64,000 bases of DNA from Diphasiastrum complanatum (taxonomy: Eukaryota > Streptophyta > Lycopodiopsida > Lycopodiales > Lycopodiaceae): positions 2,908,528-2,972,527 of the forward strand of contig CM055101.1 in assembly GCA_029204225.1 (NCBI GenBank). Direction: 5' to 3'. Below the pieces are notes generated by a model. The model did no database searches. It saw nothing but the letters and a program-made list of their open reading frames with translations, and was not told where the DNA came from. The position numbers and the translations under genes are program-made. Shown here one piece after another: positions 1 through 11,020 of the stretch (position 1 is the first letter of the stretch; each line of letters starts with the position of its first letter).

Positions 1-2
1 CG

Positions 3-173
3 AACGAGAAACAAACTCGAACAGAAAATGTTCGTGCACAGCGGAACGAGTTATACGACTCTCTCCATAAGCATGACTACGCCTATCAGAATGAACAGAA
101 CTTTAATGATGAAAATCATGGTCATTCTAGATTACGTAGCCAAGCATTAATAGATGAAATGCCAAAAGAATAA
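3..173 (+). CDS. Open coding-like stretch at the left edge, unrecognised
   Basis: An open frame enters from the window edge and runs about 56 codons to a TAA at 171-173. The residues are strongly charged and rich in Asn, Glu, Arg and His, ending in ALIDEMPKE. I recognise no family. It could be the end of a retrotransposon gag or a host exon. The following 300 bases carry stops in all frames. Low confidence because the start lies outside the window. Confidence 0.2.
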   Translation, partial: NEKQTRTENVRAQRNELYDSLHKHDYAYQNEQNFNDENHGHSRLRSQALIDEMPKE

Positions 174-1374
174 TTTGCTGCTAATAGCAAGACAAATTAT
201 ATGTCGTGAATGATTCGTGAAGAGCTAGACTGTGCTCGACTAATAATTAGTCGTGAATGATTCACGAAAGACAAGACTAAATGTTAGTCGTCTATTGCCA
301 GAAAGAACAACTAGAAAGATCAGACATAATGAAGAATAAGCATAGCAATATTAACACGGATCTGAATGCAAAACAAAGAGCCGTATCAGATTAAGTATAT
401 CATGTATACATGTCAATTATGCGGTAGAGTACAAGATAATAGTGGACGAAACCGCGTGCCCTACAAAACTTACTTCAATTTGTAAAAAGGGATGAAACCT
501 TAATTCTGACAAGAATGAAGAATCAATGCTCAAGGCATCTACTTCGTCTACTTCTGTATCTATCTCTTCACTCATCAACTTATTCACCCATTAACCTGAA
601 TACACAAATGGTATCCAGTAAATATACATTATATTACAGGTGTGCAGATGTGGAAAGTATAGTGGATGTGTTGTCTGTAAGAGATCGTGGGTGGCCGAAG
701 TCGTTGTCCAGTCTATTAGCGCAGTTGCATGGGGGAAGCGTGAAAAGGGTGCGATGTCAGTCAGTGCTAAGGTGACCGTTGGTGATGATGATTCAAAAAG
801 TGCATCATTCTTACGAATAGCCTTAGAATTAGATTTATAGGATGCCTTTGCTTTTAGAGTGTCTTTGGCATTCTGTAGGATAGTGTCCCCTTTTTGCCTG
901 TCACCATAACCTGTGTAAAGACACAGTGTCGCGATTCTTTCACCTTTTATTCGTCTATGCGAATTTGCGAGTAAGTATGCAGGGTGCGCTCATTCATGGC
1001 CAAGTCATCAAGGTATGATGGCATCTTATGGCAAGATGGAGATGGAGGCTCATTCATGGAGTATCATGGTGGATACAAGGCAACAAAGGACAAAGGAGGA
1101 GGAGACATGCAAGCAAAAGTTGATCACTCACATTTATTGTTCATTTGCTGTATTTTTCCAGAGAGTTTAGAGTTTGAAGCATGGTGGAATCATTTCATTT
1201 ACATTCTAATTGATTCTTCATGTTCTAGTCACATTTTTGAATGTAAAATTGATGTAAAAAATAGTGAAGCATCCGAAGTGGACACTATTCTCTGTATCAA
1301 TTATGGTTGTTTCTATTTTGAGCATTACATGATCATTGAAAGGAGATCTATTCTTAGGAAGAAGATCATTCTTA
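174..1374. other. No gene recognised
   Basis: This stretch has stops in all frames apart from short ORFs. Near 200-270 there are two copies of a GTCGTGAATGATTC-like word, the second running into CACGAAAG, which gives a small imperfect palindrome. A Cys-rich short frame (CRCGKYSGCVVC) lies at 640-840 but has no supporting context. It may be old LTR sequence. Confidence 0.3.
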
Positions 1375-1591
1375 TGATGGATCAAAGTTCTATTGTCAAA
1401 AACTATGCTAGGCGCAAGCATATTGAGATACAGTATCACTTTGTGAGGGAATGTGGAGCTTCAACATGTGTCTTCAAGGGAATGTGTAGCTGATATCTTC
1501 ACCAAAGCATTGGGAAAGGACTTGTTTATGAAGCATATGACTTCACTTGGAGTGCTATCAAAGTCTATGCTAAAACTAGTTGAAGAGGGAG
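1375..1591 (+). pseudogene. Ty1/copia RNase H C-terminal fragment
   Basis: The frame gives KHIEIQYHFVRE and, after a one-base frameshift near 1450, VADIFTKALGKDLFMKHM, then LGVLSKSMLKLVEEGV and a stop. These are the conserved final blocks of copia RNase H (the ADIFTKPL signature). The upstream part is not recognisable as reverse transcriptase, so only the tail of the polyprotein remains. A purine run (GAAGAGGGAG) directly before 1592 is the expected polypurine tract, followed by an LTR. The frameshift shows it is dead. Confidence 0.8.
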
Positions 1592-2044
1592 TGTAAAAGA
1601 TTCAGCTAGTTTTTATCATATTTGCTATATTTCCATATTTGGCATATTGAGGCCAAAACTTGTTTTAGACCTAGAGATTGACTTTTCAAAGTTCATTAGT
1701 CTAAATGTCATTTGAATAAACACTTTTTGAGAGTGTGGGAAAGTTAGAATGCGAGTTTGAGTCGATTCAAATTTGAATAGTTGGGTACATTGAATCTAGA
1801 CCCAAAAATAGTAGGGTTTGCATTTTGGAGAGAAAGCCAAGTGGCCAAATAGGGTTTGGACCTGTTATAAATGGATGTAACTCGTGGAGAGAGCTATCTT
1901 CTCTCTTATCTATCTCATTTCATGCTTATACATGGTTCTCTTGGGTTCTACTATCCATTGGTGCACTATCTTGGTGATTGATTGCAATTCTATGTGTAGA
2001 ATGATCTATATTTGTTATTTTTGGATCCACAAGTGTGACATACA
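1592..2044 (+). repeat. Copia LTR (3' LTR of the preceding fragment)
   Basis: It begins TGTAAAAGATT directly after the polypurine tract and ends ...GACATACA, giving TG...CA termini and about 453 bp. A short sequence related to its end (CACGTGTGAATGTA) also occurs near 59208-59222. The partner 5' LTR is not in the window. Confidence 0.65.
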
Positions 2045-2081
2045 GTAGTGATATTACTGATTTATTGAGAGTATAGCCCAG

Positions 2082-2216
2082 ATGGAAAATTTATCATGTA
2101 GTATTCTTTCCAAACTTGAGCTTGTACTCCAAAGTTAGGATAAACAATTGAAAGATGATTCTATCTCTGAGTGCTTGTTTGAGGTGAAAGTCAAACCAAG
2201 GATGATGATTTTCTAG
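2082..2216 (+). other. 135-bp exon-like block with splice borders, copy 1
   Basis: The block starts at an ATG just after ...TATAGCCCAG (acceptor-like) and ends ...CTAG before GTAAGT (donor-like). It is exactly 45 codons. The same block, with the same length and borders, occurs in copy 3 (46352-46486, minus) and copy 4 (63165-63299, minus). This copy has an in-frame stop (LQS then TAG). I do not recognise the encoded peptide. It looks like a host exon carried inside the repeat, but it could be a native part of the element. Confidence 0.5.
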
Positions 2217-2730
2217 GTAAGTGTTAAAAGTTAAAAAGAAAATGGTTTTAAAGTTTTGCTTTCCTGTTCTAAAGACAAAACTAGATCAAGGGGCCAAGAA
2301 TGTTATGTCCATGACCTATACATAGGATTCAGTACAATCCTAGACCTTGGATACCTGGTACTCTGGGGATTATTCCTAGCTTGCATTGACACATGTACAG
2401 AGGGTCTTGTGAACTATATATGCTAGTGGAAACTCGCCCATATCCATTATTGGATATGGAAGTTGCTTTTGGATTATTCCTAGCCTGCATTGACACATAT
2501 ACAGAAGGGTCTTGGGGCATGGAACTCACCCATATCCATTCTTGAGTTGAGTGCTTTCATTGCCAGTTACACTCTCTACACCTGCATCCTATTCCCTGGC
2601 TTGGGGGTGAGGCTATTAGAGATTGATCAGTAGCTTCTAGTTGGTTGGGTGATTTGCTCCACTAGTATTCTCTTTGTGTGTGTCTTGTAAGCAAGATCTT
2701 GGAGGTGATCCTCCTTACACTATGAGCAAA

Positions 2731-3015
2731 GTACGAGGAGACGTTTGCTCCAGTAGCCAAATGGATGGAAGATTTGCATTTCTGAAATTGTGACATGGAG
2801 GAGGAAGTATATATGCTCCAACCATAGGGCTTTGTTGGGAAGGGACATGAAGATAACGTATGCAAGCTACACAAAGCAAGGAAGTATCATTAGTATACTG
2901 CAAGACAAATTCTATGGCAACAGATTACTTCACCAAAAAATTGTCTAATCATCATCACATCAAATTTAACAACATTCTAAATCTGAAGATCAAAGTTTTT
3001 CAGAATCCACATTAA
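2731..3015 (+). pseudogene. RT-RNase H deletion remnant, copy 1
   Basis: Three scraps of copia pol lie within 285 bp: ETFAPVAK (start of RT), DMEEEVYMLQP..GFVGKGHE and VCKLHKA (the RT block normally EVYMxQPxGF), and in another frame VSLVYCKTNSMATDYFTK (end of RNase H), ending at TAA 3013-3015. Everything between, including the YVDD catalytic centre, is absent. Copies at 36770, 45777 (minus) and 62577 (minus) share the same junctions. Confidence 0.75.
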
Positions 3016-3022
3016 GGGGGAG
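3013..3022 (+). promoter_or_regulatory. Polypurine tract, copy 1
   Basis: TTAAGGGGGAG lies directly before TGTTGG. This is the usual plus-strand priming site of copia elements. The same sequence precedes the LTR in copies 2, 3 and 4. Confidence 0.8.
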
Positions 3023-5702
3023 TGTTGGATCCTCAAGTCCAAATCCATTCGGTAATGAGCATCCTGAAAATTGTACATACTCATACTAAAACAAAACCCG
3101 AAGTCTGACTTCATCGACTTCGACTTCAACATGAACTTACTCAGCCGCATCGACACTCAATTCACTCGACAATACAAAAACACTCGACACTCGACTCCAT
3201 CGACTTACTCAACTCTCGACTTACCCAACTCCATCAACTTACTCAACTCTCGACTTACCCGACTTCATCGACTCTCGACTAACTCAACTCCGTTGACTCA
3301 CTTGACTCCATCGACTCACTCTACTCCATCGACTCACTCTACTCCATCGACTCACTCGACTTACTCGACTCCCTCTTCAAGTCAGATCAAGTTCGATATA
3401 GGGAAAAGTCGATCCATGTACTGTGAAGTTGATTCCAACCCACGTCGTGATCAAAAGGACGACGTTGATAGTCCACCTACTTGCTCATACATTTACTATT
3501 TACAATGATGGCTATCTACTATAGGAAGGCTCTTTTAAATTAAGTAGATTCAAACTCATACTCTCAAGTACTGATCAGGGAATTGCAATTATCAAGTCAA
3601 GTGAATTGTCGGCCAATTTTTTAGCACATAAAAGCGAGCTAATTTTCAAAGTCTATTGAAATATATTGTATTGCTTCTAATATAAGTTAATTAAATCAGT
3701 GTGTGACCGGCACAAATTTTACCAGTATAGCCCATGTCTAAGGGGTCCCAATTCGCCCAAAAAGAACTACATAGTTTTTAAATAAATTAGCCTTAGAATT
3801 GGCTATAAAGTTTTGATTTTGGCTAGTATAGATTGTCATGCATTCATTTTGATTTTGATCCTCCGCTGCTAAAGAAGCAACTGTGTGAGTTCCTATTCCT
3901 TTGTCCATCCATCTGAAAGCAATTTTCATTCTGTGATTGAGTATAATCTGTCTATGTCCTTCATCACAAACAAAGGAGATTTCTGGAATTATTTTCCATT
4001 CTATGATAAATGTATAATCTATCTTTGCCTTCATCGCTGATAGAGGATGCATTTGAAAGTATCTTATTGATCCATCATTCATAAAAAATGAGTAAGCGAC
4101 CTGTTTCTCCCCTCCATCTCTAACAGAGTGTCAATTGAACGTTGATGTCCAGTGTGGACAGAGAGTGATTGAATCCATAATGACACTTTGTCAGAATGAC
4201 ACTTTCAATCGGTGTCTTGTAGACCCATTCTCCCTCCGTACTCTGCTATACATCGTCCAAATCGGTGTCCTACAGAGAAAGTTATGGTTGTCGGAAGTTT
4301 GATAGTTTTTGAACTAAAATTTGAAAATTTTCCAAATTGTTCTGATGCATGCATGCATGTAACTCAGTATAATACTTTTTAGTTGCTGAAAATGTATGGA
4401 TAGACCTGTATGCATGACTGGATGGATGGTACATTAATCGGAGTAATTTCCAACATGAAGCTATTTTTGGCAATTCTAGTTCAAAAAGCTAATTTCCTAG
4501 TTCTTAGGCTATTTACGAAAATATTTTGATTTAGCAAAAAATTTAGTGCATGTCATGTTTCAAAATGAGTTTGAATGTGATAGCACCTGTGAAACTGATA
4601 TGGATTTTCAGAATTTGGTCCATATCGAACGGATTTCAAAATTCTCAGTTTTTCATAAATTTTTGTGTAGTCCTTCAAAGTAATTATTGTTCTAAATCAG
4701 TCTAATATTGATTAAATGGAATTTTTGTGATCAACTAGTTATGAAGGTCCAGTATTTTTCACTTTTTAGTTGAAGATGTTGGATCTGTCGAATTAAGCTA
4801 ATTTTTTCATTTCAAGAAATCAATGTGGCAGTTGATAATGAAGGTCTTGATGGTCAGGTGTCTATGCTTGCCTATTTGTAGATTTGTTAACAATTAAGCC
4901 AAGCGCTTAATGAAATGAACAATCAGAACACTTTAAGGGATCAACAGATGGAAGTACTGTTGAATCATGTTAAGACTCTGTCCTCACCAAATTTGGACTT
5001 TCAATTAGACAACCCTCGTAAAAAATCCTAGTACAGTCACCGGGTTTAGCTGATAGTACTAATGCTTGAAATAATTACGAGAGAGATCCTCAAGGAGAGT
5101 ATGATAGGAGTAGCTCAAGAACTCTATAATTGAGCAAGATGTCAATAGAACTAAGGATGATTGTACACCCCTTTATCAGCTATACCTTTGGAGGATTGGA
5201 AATCCTCTATTACCTGTGAAGTTATGGTTAGTGTTATGTCCATGTCCAGTATGAGGGATTCGGAATAATTCTTAACATGAATAGTCGGTCACTCCAATGT
5301 ATATGGTTATTAGTTATGCCTCGTCATTCTGAACTTGGTCGGTAAAGTAATTAATAATCTTATGAAGGCCCAGACCTATAATTGGACATAGGAGCACTTG
5401 CATGGTGTTTGCTATAATGCAAGAATAGGAGGTCAATAGCTTACATTTGGGTTGCATGAGATCCTAAGAGGAATATTCTCTCCTCAAGGGAGAGAATATA
5501 TACTATGGAAACTCACCCATCTCCAAATTGGAGGTATTGATTCATTCACCTTGGCTTGGAGGTATTGATTCTATGAGCCAGGATCCCCTCCTCTCTAGTA
5601 TTCATTCACCTTGGCTTGGAGGTGAAGTGGTTAGGGTACTGACTAGCCATTTTATGTTGGTTGGGTGGTTTTTTGATTTGCATGTGAAAGCGAATGTTAT
5701 AG
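3023..5702 (+). repeat. Long LTR of the non-autonomous family, copy 1
   Basis: It begins TGTTGGATCC after the polypurine tract and runs to the primer binding site at 5703. About 2.7 kb is long for a copia LTR. Landmarks shared with other copies: the TCGACTC minisatellite, a block ending GGGGTCCCAATTCGCCC near 3757, the palindrome ATGCATGCATGCATG near 4346, and a block around 4820-5260. The right end reads ...TTATAG rather than CA, so the exact border is uncertain. Near 5540-5630 the words ATTCATTCACCTTGGCTTGG occur twice. Confidence 0.55.
3107..3385 (+). repeat. TCGACTC-type minisatellite inside the LTR
   Basis: About 280 bp is built from variants of CGACTCCATCGACTCACT. It opens a frame reading STPSTHSTPSTHST, which is a by-product of the repeat and not a protein gene. 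The array length differs between copies (here about 280 bp, about 170 bp at 37155, about 225 bp at 61985, about 120 bp at 45285), as expected for slippage. Confidence 0.85.
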
Positions 5703-5714
5703 TGGTATCAGAGC
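5703..5714 (+). promoter_or_regulatory. Primer binding site (initiator Met tRNA type)
   Basis: TGGTATCAGAGC is the standard plant retrotransposon primer binding site complementary to the 3' end of initiator methionine tRNA. It marks the LTR/internal border of the element to its left. Confidence 0.8.
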
Positions 5715-6735
5715 TTGGATCACATCAATCAAAAGGTGGAGTCGAGTTTCTAATTATGTTTTGAAGCTTTATGGGAGATCTCTTTGCTTTTTTCTTCCAA
5801 GTGGTGGAATTGAACTCCAAGTAGGTGGCTTATCAAATCTTGATATACTTTTAGCCTATTGATCATGATTATGGACTTTCTCGATAGAAAATGATGCAAA
5901 TCAATGGACTTTTGACGGTCTTTTCACCTAGAATTCAAAATTTTTGCTTGGAATTTATCAAAGCTACTGATCTAGTACGTTTTCCAAATTGTACTTGTTG
6001 TTTTATAGTTATTATTGACTGGATCTATTCAGATAGTGATTTTTAGCCAAAATTTGGGGTTTATGAGCTAGAAATGGGCTATGAAAACTATAATTGACTA
6101 AAATCAAAACTTGTAGTGCTTTCATGTAGTTCTACAGGGATTTGGGTCTGATTTCAATTAATTGTCGATTTGATCCACAAAAATTGGTCAAAAAACTTGG
6201 GTTTTTGACGGTTTTTGGACCTTTTGGGGATTCTGACAAAATTCTTGGCCAATAATTTGCATCCATGTTTTCAGAGGTGTAATGATGTTGTCCTAAGGCT
6301 TTCATAATTTTTGGATTGGATTGGACACCATTAAGGGTCTCAAAAAGCCAAAAAATAGTGTATTTTTTGGATTGTTTGAGCTTGAATAACTTTTAATTGG
6401 TGGTCTGAACCTGCTGGATTTCTTTACAAGCTTAAAGATAGGATGGACTCAACTCTGATTTGGTGTTGTGAGGCTTAGGCACCATTATGTTGAAGTTTTG
6501 CTTGTTGAAGGAGTAATGCAATTTTTGCATGATCTAAACTTATGATTGCTTGCTGGACCTATTAGAAGCCTCTATGCCTCTCTAATGAACCTTATAAGAG
6601 TGCTTGTAACCTTTGATTGGATGCTTATTGGGCTAAATATGGATTTTTTGATGAAACCTCTTTGGAAAAGTGCGGCCTCCCACCTGAATTTTGATCATTT
6701 ATAGCTCGCACGTGTGAAGCCTAGGTGGCATGGTC
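5715..6735 (+). other. Retrotransposon leader or decayed internal region
   Basis: About 1 kb follows the primer binding site with no open frame beyond 30 codons. It is AT-rich, with several TTTTTGG runs, and presumably is the untranslated leader of the element whose LTR ends at 5702. It stops where a second copy of LTR-like sequence begins. Confidence 0.4.
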
Positions 6736-7860
6736 ACGTGTCAGGTGTCCTGTAGACCTACTCTCCCTCCATACTGTGCTTTACGGTGACCAAATTGGTG
6801 TCCTATAGCGAAAGTTATGGTTGACAATTTTTGAAAATTGAAAGTTTGGAATTTTTTGAAAATCGGTAGTTTGAGACTTTTTGAAATAAAATTTGAATTT
6901 TTTTTGAATTGTTCTAATGCATGCATGCATGTAACTCAGTTTAGTGCTTTTCTATTGTTGAAAGTCTATGAATAGACTTGTATGCATGATTGGATGCATG
7001 GTACTTAGGTGTTCAGTAGATTGATCAGAGGAACTTTATGTATGAAGCTATTTTTGGCAATTTTACTTCGAAAAGCTAGTTTCCTAGTTCTTAGGCTATT
7101 TACGAAAATATTTTGATTTTTCAAAAAATTAGTGCACGTCAAGTTTGCTACATGCAAGATGTTTCGAAATGAGTTCCGAATGTGATAGCACCTGTGAAAC
7201 TGATATCAATTTTCACAGTTTGGTCCACATCGAACGAATTTTGAACATTCTAGTTTTTCATAAATTTTTGTGTGGTCCTGAAAGTGGTTATTGTTCTACA
7301 TCAGTCTGATAATGATTAAACAAAATTTGCTAAATCAAGTGAAAGACCTTGTTGAGATTATATCAGCCAGTTATGAAGGTCTAGTATTTTTCAATTTTTA
7401 GTTGAAGATTTCAGATCTGTCGACTAATTAAGCAAGAAATCAATGAGGCAAATGATAATGCAGGTTTTGATGGTCAGGTGTCTATGCCTACATATTTGTA
7501 GATTTGCCAACAATTAAGCCAAGCGCTTAATGAAATGAACAATCAGAACACTTTAAGGGATCAACAGATGGAGGTACTGTTGAATCATGTTAAGACTCTA
7601 TCCTCACCGAATTTGGATTTTCAACTAGACAACCCTTGCCAGAAATCCTAGTATAGTCACCAAGCTTAGCCGATAGTACTAATGCTTGAAATAATTACGG
7701 GAGAGATCCTCGAGGAGAGTATGATAGGAGAGTAGCTCAAGAACTCTATAAGCGAGCAAGATGTCAATAGAACTAAGGATCATTGTACACCCATTTATCA
7801 ACTATACCCCTGGAGGTTTGGATACCCTCTATTAGCTGTGAAGTTACGGTTTGTGTTATA
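6736..7860 (+). repeat. Second partial copy of the long LTR
   Basis: This repeats the 4190-5260 part of the long LTR: GGTGTCCTGTAGACC, the ATGCATGCATGCATG palindrome near 6918, the block TTAAGCCAAGCGCTTAATG, and GTGAAGTTACGGTTTGTG at the end. It lacks the minisatellite and the left end. At 7861 it joins a different LTR start. Confidence 0.6.
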
Positions 7861-9150
7861 TGTTGGAATGCAGACTCAAGCCCAATTCCATTAGGTAATG
7901 AGCATTTTGTATACTTGGAAAACACAAAAAGAAAGAAGGCTTGAAAATTTTTTATAGCAAAAACTCGACTCGTATTTTTCAGAATTTTTCGATATCGTAT
8001 CGACGACTCAAAAAATCCATAATTTTTTCGAGACCCAAAAATCAGCATTTTTTGATACGGGATCAACTCGAAAAATCCATAATTTTTCAAGTCATTGTAA
8101 TTTTTCGAGTCTGTATATTTTCTAAGTGTTTATTAATTTTCAAGTCAGGTGTAACTCAGATACTCAAGTTAACTGCCAATGATTTAGAAATCTCAAATGT
8201 TCATGTGCAAATCTCAGTTTACTAGTATAACACCACATTTAGATTCTTAGTCAAATCACTATGTTTACCAACTAGTTTAAGTGTATTAAACATACCTGGT
8301 AACCATGAATACATAATAGATTCATACAAGATTATTCGTGCACATAGCAAAATAATCTAACTATGAACCAGTACATAAACACATATCCTAAATTGGCAGA
8401 TTCCTCCAAAATATGCATATGTTACTCACATATCTCATCTTGTAACTCAGCTACTAAATAATTCCTATCTCTCATGAGTAAATAACATATATGAGCAAGC
8501 TACAATTAAAGTAGAACCATTGTGTTACTGTATTGTGGGTCCTATCAGTGGATTAGAACTAGTTGGCCTCGCCACGAGGCAATTCGACGCGACATGTGCT
8601 TCGTCAACAGCAACCCGAGCCATGCATGGGTTGCCATAGTGAAAAACTATATGTACAGTGTATTTTGGTATTCAGAAATATAGTTGCTATGTGAGCTTGG
8701 AGTGGAGAGTGCTTTCTGTCTATGTTACTATGTTGCACCTCAGAGCAAGTAGATTGGCCATCCAAAGATTAGTACACAGCTCGCTTAAGTCAAAGGATGT
8801 AATGAAAACCCTAGCCTAGGGTTTTGAAGCATTAAAATGTTATCTCTCAATTTTCCTCTAGAGGCTCAATCCAAGGATCAAGGTTTTCACTTAACCATGT
8901 GTAGATCCTCTACATTAGAATAGGTGGTTTTGGGGAGGCACACATAGCACAATCTATCTATGAAATCATTTTCATTAATTTAGGCTACTTTGCAAAGTGT
9001 AAAAATACCATTGCAAAATTTCTCTTTTGCTCAATTTTTGAAAAGCTTACATAGTAAGCATAAGCATATTGGGAGGGGAGGGTGCACATGTTACCATGAT
9101 TCGTGATAGTTTTGGTGTTTCATCAAATAAGGAATCTGAGGTGGTTGCTA
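7861..9150 (+). mobile_element. Second repeat family (F-box carrying family), copy A
   Basis: It starts TGTTGGAATGC and aligns by eye with copy B (41291 onward, plus), copy C (55490 to 53860, minus) and in part with 58790-58390 (minus). Shared landmarks are GGCCTCGCCACGAGGC (8570), TGCATGGGTTGCCATAGTG (8624) and the palindrome AACCCTAGCCTAGGGTT (8807-8823). The primer binding site region seen in B and C is missing here, and the F-box gene that follows in B and C is absent after about 9150. Confidence 0.55.
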
Positions 9151-9184
9151 TAATCAGTGTGATGTCACTGTATGTTACTCATCC

Positions 9185-9598
9185 ATGACATTTAGATATT
9201 ACTTTGAAAAACAAATGCTTACTTTGCTACTGTGTTATAGAAGATGGATGAAGCCACTTGATCAAGATTTTGGTATAAACCCTCAAGAGCAACTTCAGAT
9301 AACAGTGAAAAGAAATGACAACATTCTTGCAATGGTTGAGGTCGAGGAAGATTGGTCTCAATCACATTCGATCAGAACTAGACATGTTGCAATTCGATCT
9401 ACCTCAGTACTATCAATTTCGATTGAATGGTGTAAAGGTACGCCATATTAAAACATTCATTTTTTCTATTTCTAAGTGAATCAGTTTCATCAAATATATT
9501 AACTAAAACAATTTCTCTTGTGCAGGTAAGAGTAAGGCATGAAGAGCATATAAAATGCAAAGCTATTGGAACATCCATCGAAATTGAAGATCCATAGA
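9185..9598 (+). CDS. Possible two-exon small gene, unrecognised
   Basis: An open frame at 9185-9435 (ending ...ISIEWCKG) is followed by GTACGC and, about 90 bp on, TTGTGCAG, a good intron boundary pair. Reading across in the +2 frame gives LDMLQFDLPQYYQFRLNGVK joined to VRVRHEEHIKCKAIGT, then SIEIEDP and a stop at 9596-9598. So one of two overlapping frames may be real. I know no homologue. The context is the left end of the non-retrotransposon block. Confidence 0.3.
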
Positions 9599-10660
9599 TT
9601 ATGAACTATGGAATTTTGTATTATGTGATACAATTTTTTGTATACATCATTTTTGAAAATATATGAACCACTTTTTCTATGAGGCTCTTTCATTTCTATG
9701 ATCTCCATTTCCATGGTGCAAAACATAATGTAATTGCAACTGGATAATATTTACAGGATTTATTGTCTGCATTATCTCTATTGGGGAGATCTTCAGTCAT
9801 TTGAACTCAAGTGACCACTACAATCAGATATCGAATCCCTGCTTGCCCTCATATATATCGGTTGTATTTTTTATCTTCATTGCCTTGGTCTGTATTGTCC
9901 TTGTCTTGGCATATTTGGATATGTTCAGAAGATGATGATTTGATCAAAGCTTTGCTACAGCAAATCTAAGTGAACTAATGTCGCATGTTTGGATTGGTTG
10001 TGGCAAAGGTTCAATCAGATCGTCATTCTGAACTTATCCAAAAAAAACCATGGTAAAGACAAGGCAGACCAAGGCTATGAAAAACAAACATGTCGGAAAA
10101 TCATACAAATTGAAGATGAATGAATCATAACCTGAATTAATAACAAGAAAAAAAACAAGTAAGGACAACTATAAAAAATTGTAAATATATTTCTATTAAA
10201 ATTTTTTGTACATGTGTCTCATCCACATCAAGTGAGACGAATATTTAATCAGTATCAACTATCTATGATCTCTAAATCCATTTCTCAAGTTGGAAGTAGC
10301 TTGGGTGGAGAACACTCGGCCATTGCAACTGGATATGAATTTTCGATCAAAAGCTTTATGGTCTCCTGCCTGAAGTGCATTATCTCCATTGGGGAGACCT
10401 TCGGGCATTTAAACTAAAAAAAAACATAAACACAGTTAAATGTAATTAATCAAAGATCAGTTAATAGGAATTTGAATATGAAAAAAAAAAAAACACAATT
10501 AAAAGTTATTAATTGAAGATTACCTCTTCCAGATTTGGAAGTCCATCTTGTAGTGCAAGCCAATTAAAAAAGTGTTTGGAATTGCATACGGTATACCAAC
10601 CACAGTTGACAGAATCAACCTGCTGGGAGGACTACATAATTTAAATTTTAACATTATGAG
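9599..10660. other. Mostly non-coding; contains a diverged duplication
   Basis: Two related segments, 9731-9813 and 10321-10416, share ATTGCAACTGGAT, TGCATTATCTCYATTGGGGA and GGCATTTAAAC-like ends. On the minus strand the second one reads openly for about 50 codons, and another minus frame at 10654-10520 ends at a donor-like AGGTAATC, so this may be the edge of an old minus-strand spliced gene. No family recognised. Confidence 0.3.
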
Positions 10661-10730
10661 ATATCGGATCAACGCGTAGGATGTTATAATTAAATCTACA
10701 ACGGAAACAAGCGTGCGTCGAACCGATATC
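10661..10730 (+). repeat. 70-bp inverted-arm module M1
   Basis: Left arm ATATCGGATCAACGCG, right arm GTGCGTCGAACCGATAT. The central about 36 bp is not shared with the other modules. The total length is 70 bp. Confidence 0.75.
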
Positions 10731-10747
10731 CAAAAAATATTGTTTGA

Positions 10748-10816
10748 ATATCGGATCAGCGCACACATTATGAAAAGAAACCAAACAATAACTACAAGGG
10801 CGCGTTGTACCAATAT
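10748..10816 (+). repeat. 69-bp inverted-arm module M2
   Basis: Left arm ATATCGGATCAGCGCAC, right arm GGCGCGTTGTACCAATAT (two changes). It lies 17 bp after M1. The right arm of M1 and the left arm of M2 could themselves pair as a hairpin. Confidence 0.75.
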
Positions 10817-11020
10817 TGATAAATTTTTACCTCTGCATCAACAATTTTTAGCTTCGTATATGCTTTTGCATTTTGTACTGGAAAGAGTTCCAGTATTTTT
10901 TGGATATGGCTCCTGGCAATTTTGTGTGTGCGTGTGTGTAATAGAGTTCATCTTTAAACAAACTGGATTACACACACTCTCATCATGGACGTATAAGGAC
11001 AACACATATAAGCTCCAATG

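Larger units (their letters stand above)
2045..5714 (+). mobile_element. Long-LTR copia-like non-autonomous element, copy 1
   Basis: Order on the plus strand: end of one LTR (2045-about 2662), a very short internal region of about 360 bp holding only RT and RNase H scraps, a polypurine tract (3013-3022), a second LTR from 3023, and a primer binding site TGGTATCAGAGC at 5703-5714. The same layout is seen in copies at 36113 (plus), 46720-44040 (minus), 63500-61010 (minus), and partly at 58430-57938 (minus). Because the RT-RNase H deletion is shared, the copies probably descend from an already deleted master copied in trans by autonomous relatives. Confidence 0.65.

Noticed and set aside
3071-3508. 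Ser/Thr/Pro/His repeat protein frame
   Set aside because: The frame is produced by the TCGACTC minisatellite inside the LTR; the other copies have different lengths and no conserved frame.
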